Of a stretch of DNA of 64,000 nt, positions 44,583-56,501 are shown in pieces. The notes beneath the pieces are model-generated. The model saw only the letters and a program-made list of their open reading frames with translations, was not told the origin of the DNA and did not search any database. A program made the position numbers and the translations under genes. Each line of letters starts with the position of its first letter. Within the stretch, counting starts at the first letter, position 1. Origin of the DNA: Pieris napi (taxonomy: Eukaryota; Arthropoda; Insecta; Lepidoptera; Pieridae); NCBI RefSeq assembly GCF_905475465.1, contig NC_062245.1, positions 12,152,001-12,216,000 on the forward strand, given 5' to 3'.

Positions 44583-47500
44583 AGTATTACGAATGCATAG
44601 CTTTCTGTGAACAGTTCCAATAACAAGATAATGGCGGTGGGTATTTCAGATCATTCAGCAATGTTCTTTGTACTGACCGCCCTTATAATAACTTAAAAAC
44701 GTACCTAATAGTTGTCTAACTTTGTAAAAACATGCGTTGTATTGACCTGTGTTCTTCATGTGCCCACAGCTAGGACTGACCTTCTGAAAAGGGCACATAT
44801 GATTCGGTGTATAACTTTAGTTCACGAATTACATAGGTTAACGGACTATTTTAATTGTACACACTTAGTTTTTGTATTTGTTTTGGTTTGGTGTGTGAAT
44901 TTTTTATTGGTATGCATTCTTGTCGATTTAGGGTCATCTGTAAGGACAGGATTGTTTTATAAGTAAATAATTTATAATTTAACATATATATATAGTATAC
45001 GCGATTATTACGTTCATAGCCTAGACACTTAAAAATATAACGATACCGTTTGCCAAAATGTCTGTTTCATACGCGGTACTTTGACAGAAAACTAACCAAG
45101 CCTAAAATCAATCAAATAGAAGATCATCATGCATCTTATATGATAAATTATTGCTTTTATATGTTGAATGAAGATGTCTAGTTCTTGAAATTAGTGAAGC
45201 AGTAAGCCGAATATATCTTGCCAATAGCTCGCATCCACTTCCGAATTGAGCAAGGGCCAAGCAATGACGGAATGGACACGGGAAGAATAAATGCTACACT
45301 CTACATTCATGTAATAGGACTATATTTCAGTTAATTATTTTAACCAACACAGTAACAATAATAAATGTCCGTGCGTACAAAGTACACATGTCAAAAGTGA
45401 ATCTTCTTTGGCAAACCAATTTTTAAGTCTTGTTCATATTTATACAAATCTTAAACTTTAGACTTCCGAGACTTAGAGGGAAGGAAAAAGGAAGATATGT
45501 TATGAATTTAATTGTCATTAAAATATTAAAAGTGTCGAAAATTAATAAAAATTATAAATTTAATTTTTTAAATTAATTTTTTCGATAATAAAAATACGTG
45601 GCATTTTAATTTACAATTCGTCATTTAAGATTTCAATAAATTATTTTGCATAAAATATAAAATACTAATATGCATAAATTCTCTTTACGAAATTTTAATT
45701 TTAATTCTCACTCTCTCTCAATCGGTCTCAATCACTCTCTCCCTTTTCTTCGACAAAAACGCTGCACATCTTCTTGACGCTAATATTATTATTATTGCGT
45801 TTCATCCGTAAAAAATTTACCCTCATGCGCCTAAAGAAGTTTCACTTCAAAAATTAAAAATGGAACCTGTGGACCGTTAACGCTGGCAGCATTTCCTCGC
45901 TGTATTGCGATACTCATTCGTTGAGCCAGGAAATACGCCAACTAAAATCTTTAATTAGCGCCTGTGCACTGGAACTCCACGGCCCAAGAGTTTCTCCAAA
46001 GGGAACAAACTCAAAGTTGGAGCAAAGACTCTCATATTTTTGTCATGATATTTTCATGCAATCTTAACTGGTTAGTTTGAATATTTTTAAACATTACCAA
46101 CTATGTTGTTCTATGTCTGTCATAGCTTTTAATAAAAATAATATAAGCTGTGTTTCGCGGTTTTATCTGTAAATTCGATGATTTCCAACAATTACTGATA
46201 GAAATTATTCCAAAAAGTGCTCAATGTAACTATTGAACGTTCTGAAAACTCAAATGGTCTCTCTCCCTATACATATAGTTTATCCTTCTCCTCCGATCGC
46301 TTGCTCAGCACGGAGCTGCCGACCCCGTTGAGGCAGATAACAACACCGTTACTTCCATCTCTTATGATAGACTCTCTAGTTTTTGCTATACTTGTCTATC
46401 TATCAGATAAATATTTCAACACTCAGAAAAATAATTAGGACTATTGGGGATATTGCAGTTCCTTTAGAATTGAGACTGATATAGTTTATATCGAATACTA
46501 TTTATTGGAGAATATTATTTCTTTCACAAAAACTGTGTTTCTCTTTAAAAATAATTTCATCTCATTCAAATACGTATTAACGGTTCGTAATAATTGTATA
46601 TTTTTGTATGGATAAATAACTAACATCGTTCGAATAGTAAAACAAATTGTATGTTAACAATATGTTCGATATTGGTAACTATCTGTGTGAAAACTGTAAG
46701 AGGGAGCTGGACAGAAACCGGTGGAAACAAATTGTACGGTCCAGATGTTTCCTTGCTGACCACGACGAACATGAGCTGGACCGACTGAAGAAAGAAAGAG
46801 AATGGACTACCCAACACAATTTTTTTTCAATTCGGTCCAGTGTTTCATTATGTTCAACCAAAACTCAAAATTATACGATTATATTAGGTTATACGATTAC
46901 TTACAAAACCTATTCTAAAGTTTGTATTGAAGTATATGTAATTAATAATTATTGTTGTCGACGCTATGAATGCTCTAGTGCCTGCGATTACAAATAAAAG
47001 TCATTTTTAATTAGGTTTAATTGAAAGCCTGCACTGAAAATGGGTCACTTGCAGAGTACTTTGTTTACATCTTCATTTCTAGTAGATCTATTTTTCTGTT
47101 ATATTAACTGTAAAAAGGTTTTTTAACACCTTTTATTATCTAATACCTTCTTATCTATTGTTAATCTTCAACTCTGGGTACTTTAACTATTAAGTGTGGA
47201 ACTTTTTGTTGTTGTTTTATCTTATGTGTGTGTATGTTTTCTTTTGTCAATACAAGTTCCAATAGGGTGACCTGTAATGGCAAGTTTATTGTTCACATAG
47301 AATAAATAATAAAGCAATCGTAGAACCAGATTTTTATAACATCAGTTGACGCCTTGTTTTAAAAATAGAAGTAACATAAATTATTTTAAATGAAAACCGA
47401 TTTTTTTAATAATATATAGAAAGATTTATTTTTATATCTTCTTCGGCTATGTCAGTCCATACGTTCGCACCTGCTCGAGACGAACATTACACACCCAAGC

Positions 47501-47804
47501 TATTTTTATTTCATTTTATTTTTACATTTTCGGTACAGAAAAAGAAACAGATTGATTAAATACATAAATTAATAAACTAAACAACATTTGTAAACCTGAA
47601 TTCCATGATGGCATGGCAGTGGTTTATTAAATATTAACGATTACCTACAGTATATACATATAATAAATTTAATGAAAAAAAATAGAAGTTATTCAGGTTG
47701 CAAGTCGCGTATAATCTTTTTAAATTCATAAAAACTATTGTGAAAACTATCAACTATCAAGTTCGTTAGAATTAAAGATGAATTTTCTATAAATTAAACA
47801 CACC
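44583..47804. other. Mostly featureless; one MITE fragment
   Basis: Apart from the family E fragment at 45797-45849 I see no supported gene. An open frame at about 46660-46860 encodes NYLCENCKRELDRN with two cysteines in a CxxC pair and a charged segment after it, but I do not recognise it and the frame is short. Confidence 0.4.
45797..45849 (+). mobile_element. MITE family E, right-end fragment
   Basis: GCGTTTCATCCGTAAAAAAT, then ACCCTCATGCGCCTAAAGAA and GTTTCACTTC match the last 50 bases of the 20508 copy with several changes. Confidence 0.5.
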
Positions 47805-48062
47805 AGTGCAGTGGCTGTATAACCTAGGACCTTTTTGTATCTGTTCCGAGATGTTTTTTAAAAGTTTAGGGCCTTCTCTGCCTGACACACGATGTCTACT
47901 ATTTGGGTCTAAGGCATGGCAGTTTCCTTACGATGATTTCCTTCACCATACGAGCGAGTACATACTATGTGTGCAAATGCTATGTCCATTAGTGCACTGC
48001 CAGGTTCGAACCTACGACCTCAGGGATGAGCGTCGCATGCTCAAGCTACTAAGTCAACACTT
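47805..48062 (-). mobile_element. tRNA-related SINE, diverged
   Basis: On the - strand it reads GTTGACTTAGTAGCTTGAGC, GGTTCGAACC (B box), GTCCATT complement region and GGAAATCATCGTAAGGAAAC, ending AGGTTATACAGCCACTG. Many substitutions show it is an old copy. Confidence 0.7.
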
Positions 48063-48837
48063 CGTTTCTCTTCTAAAGATTAGACATGTTGAATAAAAAA
48101 AGTTGATTACACTTTATTCACAGACATAATTCTCATGTGAAATACGCACATTTGGCTTGCGCGTGCGCCTTTTAGACTACAAAAAGTCATATCTGAATTT
48201 TCAAGCAGCAATGTCGTAAATAGTCCGGCTATTCATATTTCGAGGCGACAGTCTATTTTCGTAAATTCTGGATGACGGATCGGTGCGGGAGAGGCGACTT
48301 TTTCGATGTTATTTTGGTATAAACAGAGAAATAAGAAAAAGATGTAGATTATTATAATTTAATTGAAGGAATGTATTTCTGCATTTTTATTACGAATTCA
48401 TCGAATTGAATTTGTTGTTGCAAGGTAGGAGTTACAGCGTCACGTCACGTTTAATGGAAAAAACATTTTAAAGTTTTTTTCATTTATTTCGTAATCCTAC
48501 AGCTAACAAAAATTATATATAAAAACAAACAATTACACTAAAAATATAACCAAAGATGGAATACATAATATTTACAAAAAGGTTCAAACATTTACTAAAG
48601 GAAAAAAACAATAAAAATAATATAATACATTTAACTAAGTAATACCTAATTTGGCTGTGATGTGTGATGGTGTAAAAGTGAGTGAATACCCACCCTACTG
48701 GTGGGGTATGCTCATGATGCAGGTGGTTTTGCACTTTGGATATTCTTACTACTCATTGTAACCATTTTTTAATCTTAAATCAAACTACTATGATATTTTT
48801 CGGATTTTGTTCCGATTGCAGCTGTTTCATCATCGGA

Positions 48838-49021
48838 CGTCAATGCATAATACGAAATTCCACCCGTATCACCTCGACGTCCGACGTTCCACAAGTGATT
48901 GTATTCGACTTGGGGTCCTTCAAGAGCATACCAATTCTTACAAGGCCGCTAACTTGCGAGCCCTCTAGAATTGAGAGTGCCCATGGCCGGTATCACTTAA
49001 TATCATATGAGCCTCCTGTTC
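48838..49021 (-). repeat. Dispersed repeat, family B
   Basis: On the - strand the order is GGAGGCTCATATGATATTAA, GGCCATGGGCACTCTCAA, GAGGGCTCGCAAGTTAGCGG, AAGGACCCCAAGTCGAATAC and GTGGAACGTCGGACGTCGAG. An open frame of 191 codons on the + strand (48736-49311) reads across it and is judged not to be a gene. Confidence 0.65.
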
Positions 49022-49561
49022 TATATATAGATGACGTTCTTGCCATTTGGTGTTTGCCATGTATTATTTCTACAAAAAAATTAATGGTTTCCTTGGAAGA
49101 GCATGTGCTGTCCCGCTTGCACTCATCATACTTTGCTTTGTTATGCAACAGGATTAGGGCTGGGCACACCCTTGTGCACTATAATACATGGCGTAGATTG
49201 AGTTGTGCAGCCAGGCGATCATTATTATACTTAGTACCAGATATTAGATACCAGCGATTTCTCGCAAGGTATAAGCCTGGGTCCGATATTATTTGTATTA
49301 TACGTGATTGATATGTAATGTTTGTCTCCTATCATTTATAAATACAATTAGTATTTATAACGGCCAATAATAATAAATAATGATCTTGTTCACGGCACTA
49401 GATCTTGTTGGTCGACGCTTGGAATCAGTCCATTAATAAAGTTGACATTTCAATTGAAGCTCTTATCTAAAATGAAAGTATGATATCATACTTCTATGAA
49501 ACAGTTAACTGTAATTAGCACAATGCATGACTAAACTACTGTAAGTGCGATACTGTTTTTT

Positions 49562-49861
49562 AAAGTTATACTTCTTTTTTTACTACGCGCGCGCACACCG
49601 TCACAAAAAACCGACACCCTGAAGTAAGCATAGTCGTTTAATTATGTAGAAATAATTTTTTGTGATATTTAATAACTTTTTTAACTAGATAATGCGTTAT
49701 AATAAAACTTTCAATGTATTTATTATCTTTTTTCTATTGTTAGTGTCGTTTTTTCTACAAACGTAGAATAAGGCGAAACGTAAACAATTTAAAAAGATTT
49801 TTATCTTGTTACGCCAAAGAAATATATATTCTAACGCGTGTACATAAGCTACACACACATG
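49562..49861 (-). mobile_element. MITE, family E, near full length
   Basis: It is the inverse of the 20508 copy: on the + strand AAAGTTATACTTCTTTTTTT, then GCGCACACCGTCACAAAAAA and CCGACACCCTGAAGT, ending TTCTAACGCGTGTACATAAG. Both ends and the GGGTGTCGG block are present. Confidence 0.7.
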
Positions 49862-50107
49862 TTTTTTTTATGAATACTATTACTAGTACAAATACAATCA
49901 GATAATATATATTATTAAGGAGGCCGCGCGTCCTTGTCGCTTACAATTGATCTCTTCCAGGCAACCTTAGTAAGGAGAAATAAATAATTATAATCCAGTG
50001 GTGATACAGCCGTATAGGTCTAGGCATGGCATCCGTTTCTTTGGTCATTATTATTTCAAAGGTGACGTCATCGATTTCCTCTTAATATATTATTCATAAT
50101 ACGAGCG

Positions 50108-50170
50108 TTATATGTGTGCACATAGACAGAAAGTCTATTGGTGCACAGCCGGGGATCGCACCAACGACCA
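50108..50170 (-). mobile_element. SINE fragment
   Basis: On the - strand it reads GTTGGTGCGATCCCCGGCTG and then TGCACCAATAGACTTTCTG, the B-box to early-body portion of the main SINE. Confidence 0.6.
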
Positions 50171-50463
50171 CCAAAAGATGTGTAGCAAAAGATTTAAACG
50201 TACAGACTAGCTATTTTGTATTGTATAATGTATCTTGCAAAACCTTGGTAATTAATTATTGATAATATTCATTAAATACGTTGGTAAGTTTAAAAGATTT
50301 AAGGGGGCTAATTTCCAGCCTTTGAGCAATTTTATTTGAGTTAGAGGTTGTAATAATTTTCAAATGCAAAACGCGCTGAGTCTATCTAAACATCATTTAA
50401 TACAAACAAAGTTTACGCTTGTAAATCGCAAATTGATCTATAAATAAATTAGTGAAGTGAAAC

Positions 50464-50680
50464 ATTAGTGGCGCAGATGTCAATCTAATAGGCAAGTAGG
50501 TGATCAGCCTCATGTGCCTGATACACACCGTCTTCTTTTTGACTCTAAAGCAAGTCGGTTTCGTCACGATGTTTTCCTTCACTGTTCGAGCGAATGTTAA
50601 ATAAACATAGAGAGAATATCCCAGCCGGGGGTCGCACCTTCTACCTCATGGATGAGATTCGTACTAGTGATTTGAGATAT
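50464..50680 (-). mobile_element. tRNA-related SINE, diverged
   Basis: On the - strand it contains GGTGCGACCCCCGGCTGGG, CGAACAGTGAAGGAAAACAT, GACGGTGTGTATCAGGCAC and AGGCTGATCACCTACTTGCC, ending in TCTGCGCCACTA. The stretch to its right (50680-50800), with CCGACATCGTTCCCCGCG and GACCCGGCGACCGTGAGCC, is GC-rich and unassigned. Confidence 0.65.
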
Positions 50681-52198
50681 CAAAGCACTCAGACTGCAAC
50701 GCCGACATCGTTCCCCGCGAATGTACGAATCGTTTCGCCCATCACGATACTTCCTAAGGTCATCGACCCGGCGACCGTGAGCCCCTCGCCCCTCTAACCC
50801 TTAGATGGGCCATTATAGCTCAAATATATATGTTCCAGATTTGGTTCCTATCACGATCAACCCGGAAATGTTTATTGTAGACCGTTAAAATCAGTTTCTT
50901 TAAACGATATGTGTGATAATACTGATTGTAATTATTTATGAATTATTCGAAAAACATATTCTTTGTTTTAATTCATTTTGAGGGTGATCCTTAATTTTTA
51001 ACTTGGCCGATCGATTTAATTCACTTCCTTTTTGGGTTATTCTTATGCTATTTGAATGAGATTAAATTTTTGCCAATTATATTTATTAATTACGACCTCA
51101 ATTTTATGTTTTTTTAGTGAATGTTTGTGCGCATTAGCAACTATTTCAAGGAAAAGTATTAATTACTACATTATCAGTCTAACCTCTCTCATTATTCCCT
51201 TACTAATTTTATGTTTATCTTTACGAGTGACAATTGTATGTAATTTAAGGGTTATATGGAGACAAGGTATGTACACAGGACTTATTATTTTATGATAAAA
51301 TGAATCAGATAACTTCCCGAAATACAAAGTATAGCGTGAGGGGATTGTAATAAAAAACTGTAAATATTTATAAGACATATAGTGTTTCTGCTGTTATGAT
51401 ATAAAGTTACATTAAGATAAGTGTTATAGGTGTTATTGAAGACTGTTAATATAAATAAAAAACCACGTCAAACCTGCCATAATCGCTTCTGGTAGCGTCG
51501 TCTGCATTATTTGGGGCCTTTTACTCTTTCCTTGGGGATACCAGGGCTTGGCTATTGCTTGAGGGATTTAGCTATTGTTTGAGGTTGATCCTGTTCCACA
51601 ACTAGCATTGATAATACGTGTTCCAGCCCCAGTGGAATTAAATTAATTGCTTTATGCAGACATGGAAATATACTTGCACATAAGCGTGTGTCATTGTTTT
51701 CAAACAGCGCGCTGTTTATGTTGCATTGTTTCTAAAAGGGTCTTAGGGAATAAAATCGTAGGGAACATACAACTAACATAATGTTATTTTTAATTTACTT
51801 CATTCTAAATATATCAACAAACATTATACTTTAGTTACAGCACGTGTTTTGTCATTTTCTTAGACGGTGACTGTTAATTTAATTCAGTTAAAAGATGTTT
51901 TTACTAAGAATCAAAGAATTAAAGGATTAAGTAGTAGAAAAAAAGAACTTTGCTAGCTTTGAAGAACAAAATCGCGGAAAAACGGCCCCATTTGAAAAAG
52001 AAGATAGTGCTGTTTCATCAAGTCATAAATCAATAAAAACGATGTCAAAAATCCGTGAATTGGTAATCAAAGCGCATTCACCGTATTCTCCAGATTTGGC
52101 CTCAGTTACTGATGAAGAGGTAATCGCCTAAAGACGTATCGTACTATAATCTATGGTATCAAAATTTTTATAATCGCTTTATATATTTTTTTAATATA

Positions 52199-53484
52199 TT
52201 AGGTCCTTACATATGAAATTGGCGTTTTGTATGGGAGGAACAAAAAGTCGAATATTTTTAAATATAATATATTTAATTAATCAAAGTATGAACCATTGTT
52301 TTCTATGCCCTTTTGCCATCTCATAGGTAGTTCATTGATCCCTTTACTAAAAAAACCAGTCGGACGGGAATCAATAAAATCTGTGAAGGCGATTTGGACT
52401 GCCCCATCGGAGTTAAATTTTTTCCCTTGCAAGAAGTTGTCCAAATTTCGAAAAAAAATGGTAATCTGTTGGAGCAAGGTCCGGGGAGTACGGAGGATGT
52501 CTTAGACATTCCAATTGAAGCTCTTCTAATTTGGTAGCCATCTGTTGTGCAGTGTGTGGTCTAGCGTTGTCGTGAAGTAGCAGTGGCGTGGAGCGATTGA
52601 CCAGCTTAGGTTGTTTAGCCGCTAGCTTTTCCATCATGGTTTGCAATTGCTGACAATAGACATCAGCCGTAATAGTCTGGCCAGATTTGAGAAAACTGCA
52701 ATGAACAAAACCGGCACTAGTCCACCAAACGCTTACAAGTAACTTTTTTGGGGTTAATTTTCGCTTGGGGCAGGATTTGGCTGGCTGGCCAGGATCCAAC
52801 CATTGTGCTGAGCGCTTCCAATTATCGTAAAGAATCCATTTTTCATCACAGGTAATGATTCGGTTTAAAATACCTTCATTATTGTGCCGGTTCAGTAATG
52901 TAACGCAGCAGTCGACGCGCTTTTGCCGGTTTGCTTCAGTCAATTCGTGAGGTACCCATCTTTCAAGCTTTTTAATCTTCCCAATTTGCTTCAAGTGAAT
53001 TAAAACAGTTTTATGACTAACACCGCAGTCTGCAGCTAACTCGGACGTGGTTTGCGATGGATCCGCTTCCACAATAGCCTTCAATACTTCATTATCAACT
53101 TGGGTCTCAGGCCGTCCACGGGGCTTGTTCTGCAGGTCGAAATTTCCAGAACGAAAACGTTGGAACCAAAAACGAACTGTGTTTTCTTTTGCAACATGAC
53201 CGCCATACACATCATTCACCCTTCGAGTCGTTTCCGCAGCACTAGTGCCACGGCGGAACTCGTACTCGTAAATAATGCGATACTTTAAGTTTTCCATTTT
53301 GTAAAATGAGTGACGCAAACAGAAAAAAACAGAAGAAAAAAACAAATGAATGACGGTCATCGAATCACAAATACATGAGTAAATAGCTGTACAAATTTTG
53401 ATTTGGAATTCTTAACCAAAGAGGAGATATTTGAGGTCAAAGTGGACAAAATGTAAAACGCCAATTTCATATGTAAGGACCTAA
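52199..53484 (-). mobile_element. Mariner transposon, structurally complete
   Basis: The element is 1286 bp. Its ends are perfect 30-bp inverted repeats beginning TTAGGTCCTTACATATGAAA, flanked by TA on both sides (52197-52198 and 53485-53486), the mariner target duplication. The interior is filled by one transposase gene on the - strand. Size, ends and duplication all fit the mariner family. Perfect 30-bp ends imply a fairly recent insertion, although the transposase is frameshifted. Confidence 0.95.
52277..53297 (-). pseudogene. Mariner transposase, one frameshift
   Basis: Translation starts at ATG 53297-53295 (MENLKYRIIYEYEFRRGTS). The N-terminal DNA-binding helices follow (FWFQRFRSGNFDL, GRPETQVDNEVL), then the catalytic DD34D triad: CDEKWILYDN, HDNARPHTAQQ and YSPDLAPTDYHFF, with exactly 34 residues between the second and third Asp. 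Directly after DYHFF a run of eight A on the + strand (52451-52458), one more than the frame needs, shifts the frame. The true C-terminus (RNLDNFLQGKKF to ENNGSYFD, ending at 52277) lies in another frame. All catalytic residues precede the break. The product would have an altered and shortened tail and is probably inactive. Confidence 0.9.
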
Positions 53485-53509
53485 TAATAGAGGGCTAAAC
53501 GGGACGCCC

Positions 53510-53660
53510 AAAAAGTGCAGTTATCACAGCATAGACACCAGTTTTAAGTGGGTGCGTTGCCGGTCTTTGTGGGAGCAGTACACTCTAACTTTGAATAGTT
53601 GAAGGTCGTATCTCTTAGGGAAGACCCCCACGGGAGTCGATTTCACAGTTCGCTAATATA
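53510..53660 (+). repeat. Dispersed repeat, family B, subfamily as at 22541
   Basis: It reads GTTATCACAGCATAGACACC, GTGGGTGCGTTGCCGGTCTT, AGGGAAGACCCCCACGGGAG and CACAGTTCGCTA, the same order as the 22541 copy. It lies right next to the mariner. Confidence 0.6.
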
Positions 53661-53721
53661 ATCGTTGTATCGCTGTCGAAGGCAACTATATTGAGTAATC
53701 GAATCAATTTCTATAAAAAAA

Positions 53722-53935
53722 AGTGTGTACTTATTTATGTACTCGCGTAGAAGTTAAGATAAAAATGTTTTCAAAAATTTTACTCTACGTTTCCAGAAAA
53801 AACGACACTAACCATAGAAAAAACTAAAATGTTGACTGTAGCTTCAGGGTGTCGGTTTTTTGATACGGTGTGCGCACGCATCGTAAAAATTTACTCTCAT
53901 CATTTTTCCCAACGCGCCAAAAGATGTATAACTTC
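53722..53935 (+). mobile_element. MITE, family E, shorter copy
   Basis: It has AGTGTGTACTTATTTATGTA, AAAAACGACACTAACCATAG, CTTCAGGGTGTCGGTTTTTT and the right end CGCGCCAAAAGATGTATAAC followed by TTC. Part of the left inverted end is deleted. Confidence 0.65.
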
Positions 53936-54524
53936 AAAAATATTTTATCTATGATAGCTTTTCAGCCTACGGATTACTTCTGTTAGCTTAGTGGCTAGAC
54001 GCGCCAGTCTGAACCCTGTGGCGACTGTCGATGTTAATATCTATGCGCAATACTTGCTCATATTTCTTGTCAGATATAGAAGGCTATATATGGATACTTA
54101 CATATAAAGAATATTAGGAAAACTGTTAGTTATTTATTATAATGTTTAAAGTACGTTAAATATGTATTTGTATTTAAAATGTTCCACAAAAATGTTTTCG
54201 TTTAGCGTTAATAAAGATAAAGTTATCTTTCTTTAACGGCCCCCTGTGTTATCTCTAATTCAGTTTTGTTTGATTTTATTGCCTCTCGCATTGTTAGAAA
54301 TAAATTATGGGTAAGTACCAAGCATTGATCAATGATGTTTAGGAGAGCGTTATTGATTGCTTCTTTTGATATTTTTCTACGAAGATTGATATTGTTTTGT
54401 TGAAATTGAACTTCAAAATGCACTAAGCTTTTATAACCATCTTATTTCTATTGATTGATTATACAAAGAGGATTACATTTATTAAACGATAATTTTTTTT
54501 GTTATGTAACAGGATGCAAACGGG

Positions 54525-54600
54525 CAGGATGTTAAGTGGTATCGCCGCCCATGGACACACATTGCCAGGAGGCTCGCAAGTGCGTTGCCGGCCTTTGAAT
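54525..54600 (+). repeat. Dispersed repeat, family B, core fragment
   Basis: GGATGTTAAGTGGTATCGCC, GCCCATGGACACACATTGCC and CTCGCAAGTGCGTTGCCGGC mark the conserved core; the rest of the family is absent. Confidence 0.65.
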
Positions 54601-55523
54601 TAGTAATTTGTTTATGAAGACCATATTGAGCTATTTTCGAAAGTCGGTACCGAGACGAATTTTGTGCTTCCGAATGGTCATTTATTATGATAGGTTGAAG
54701 ATGTAGTAATCATATTAAATTAATGTTTGTCTCTGACTGCTGAACTATGCTTGAACATAGACAAAAACTTGCTGTTTTTTAAACTCGGTTCAAACACACG
54801 CAAAATATAGGTATAAAGTATTACCTTTATTGATAGTATCTATCATTAACCATAAATAAACCATAAAGTGTCTCACTGCATTAAAAAGCGTTTTAAAATA
54901 ACTCAAGATGCTAAGTGAATAACATTAAACGTTACATTTATTTACGCATATAAAACTAACACTTGTTTAATCAAAAATGTAACCACAACACGTAATTATA
55001 GAGCAAGAATTTGGTCAAACAACTTGTTGTGTTGTGTTTTAAAATAAACAATTTTGCAAAACAAGATTTCATTGTTTTTCCTTCACCTGAATAACCAAGT
55101 TATCCCGCTGTTGTCCTTAACTTTATAGCCGGCCACAATAATCATAATATTGAATGTTTATTCTCCTATTTTAACATAATATTGTTGAAACTGAGGCGCC
55201 GAGACCGAATCGAAAAGCTCTAAAGCAAGGTCGATGTTATTTTTCTATCGTATTAATAAATTGTTGAAAGTAATAAATATTTCGTTAAAGCTTTTTCGCA
55301 CTGTTATGTGAACTGACCTACATTATAAATCGAAATTATATTCAAAACTGAATTCTTAATGTATGTGGGCAGTTTCGAATTGAGTTATAATTTCAATAGC
55401 TATAAATAAATAATTTCACCGTCCCACTTTCTTTTATCATGCTGCCACAAACATATTATTCTTTTAAATTTAATAATCAATCATTAAAATATATGTAGCT
55501 TCGTTGAAATTTAGAGAAGGCTT

Positions 55524-55745
55524 CTGCGTGCTACTCTCATCCCTCAGGTCGTAGGTTCAATCCCCGGCTGTGCACACTAAACATTCGCTCCAACGGTGAA
55601 GAAAACATCGCGAGGCTTGCCTTAGACCCAAACAGTCGACGGCGTGTATCAAGCACGGGAGGCTGATCACATACATCCACAAATGATCATGAAACAGATA
55701 CAGAAATCTGAGGCTCAGACCTAAAAAGATTGCAGTGCTACTACA
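55524..55745 (+). mobile_element. tRNA-related SINE just upstream of the cyclase coding exon
   Basis: The head has CTTCTGCGTGCTACTCTCAT and GGTTCAATCC, and the body has CAGTCGACGGCGTGTATCAA and CTGAGGCTCAGACCTAAAAA. It ends about 75 bases before the acceptor of the exon at 55822, so it lies close to the splice branch region. Confidence 0.75.
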
Positions 55746-55822
55746 TAAAAATGTAATTAAATGAACGTGTGATGACCTATAATGTTCTTAGTTACTTATA
55801 ACTGTAAATATTTTTTCGTAGG

Positions 55823-55864
55823 ATGAAGCGACGGGCGTTCGTAGTGGGCGCGCTGGCGAGGTGA
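55823..55864 (+). promoter_or_regulatory. Upstream ORF, 13 codons, in the cyclase 5' leader
   Basis: The exon starts at 55822 after TTTTTTCGTAG. Its first ATG (55823) opens a 13-codon frame, MKRRAFVVGALAR, ending in TGA at 55862-55864. That stop is in the same frame as, and six bases before, the main ATG at 55871. Ribosomes would have to leak past or reinitiate, so the uORF may hold down translation of the cyclase. Confidence 0.55.
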
Positions 55865-55870
55865 GGCAAT

Positions 55871-56501
55871 ATGGATCATGCGGTGAAGGCAATGTCGGCG
55901 CGCGGGCCGCTGGCTCGACTGCTCGCGCGCCGACGCTTCGAGTCCGCTGAGTTGGAAGAGCTGTATGCCCGCTACGCCTGCAAGCTGCAGCGCACCTCGG
56001 TCGGCTCCGCGTTAGCGCTGTGGGCAGCTCTTGCCGCTGCCCTAGCCGCCGTCGATGCCACTAGAGGCTGGCGAAGAGCGCCACAGGTAAGGGTATTATA
56101 AATATAGTTGCGATGCCATATTTATATTTCTGATAGAACTGGTTTTTAAAATGTAATTTTATTTGTAGGTGGGCGTGTTAAGTGCCCACGCAGTGCTCTG
56201 CGGCGGCCTTGCGTGGTGGTGCGGCCGTGCCGGTGGCGTGACGCCCGAGCGGCGTCTGCCTCGAGCTTGCTGGCTCGCTTTAGCTGGTGGTGGAGTAGCT
56301 CTAGCTGCTACGCTACCGGCTTGGAGCCCCGGTGCAGCTGTCGAAGGGGCTGCCCACGTGATTTGGGCCGTCTTTGCTGCGTACGCCCTTCTACCCGTTG
56401 GCGCTCCTGTTGCAGCAGCTTTTGGTATCCTTCTTCCCATCGTGCACACCATAGCAGCGGCTCTGGTCGCCTCCCGCTTCCCGTATCACGTTTGGCAACA
56501 G
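55871..56501 (+). CDS. rut: Transmembrane adenylate cyclase, N-terminal part (type 1 / rutabaga-like), partial
   Basis: Exons are 55871-56086 and 56169-56501, joined in phase 0 and ending at a donor (CAACAG|GTTTGT). The start is supported by an in-frame stop 9 bases upstream. The 183 residues seen have a short cytoplasmic N-terminus with RRRFESAELEELYARY (about 20-36), resembling the segment before TM1 in ADCY1-type cyclases. At least five hydrophobic helices follow (about 44-61, 73-91, 105-125, 133-150, 155-175), the first membrane cassette of a 12-TM cyclase. The C1 and C2 catalytic domains lie beyond the window. Such enzymes convert ATP to cAMP at the plasma membrane; the insect rutabaga type is Ca2+/calmodulin-stimulated. 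The codons are very GC-rich compared with the surroundings. The class is fairly sure; the subtype is less so. Confidence 0.7.

Noticed and set aside
46647..46997. 116-codon frame with a CxxC pair (LCENCKREL)
   Set aside because: One CxxC is not enough for a zinc-finger call, the second half is low-complexity, and there is no splice or start support.
48736..49311. 191-codon + strand open frame, the longest outside recognised elements
   Set aside because: It runs across a reverse-oriented family B repeat and has no recognisable domain; the frame is probably chance.
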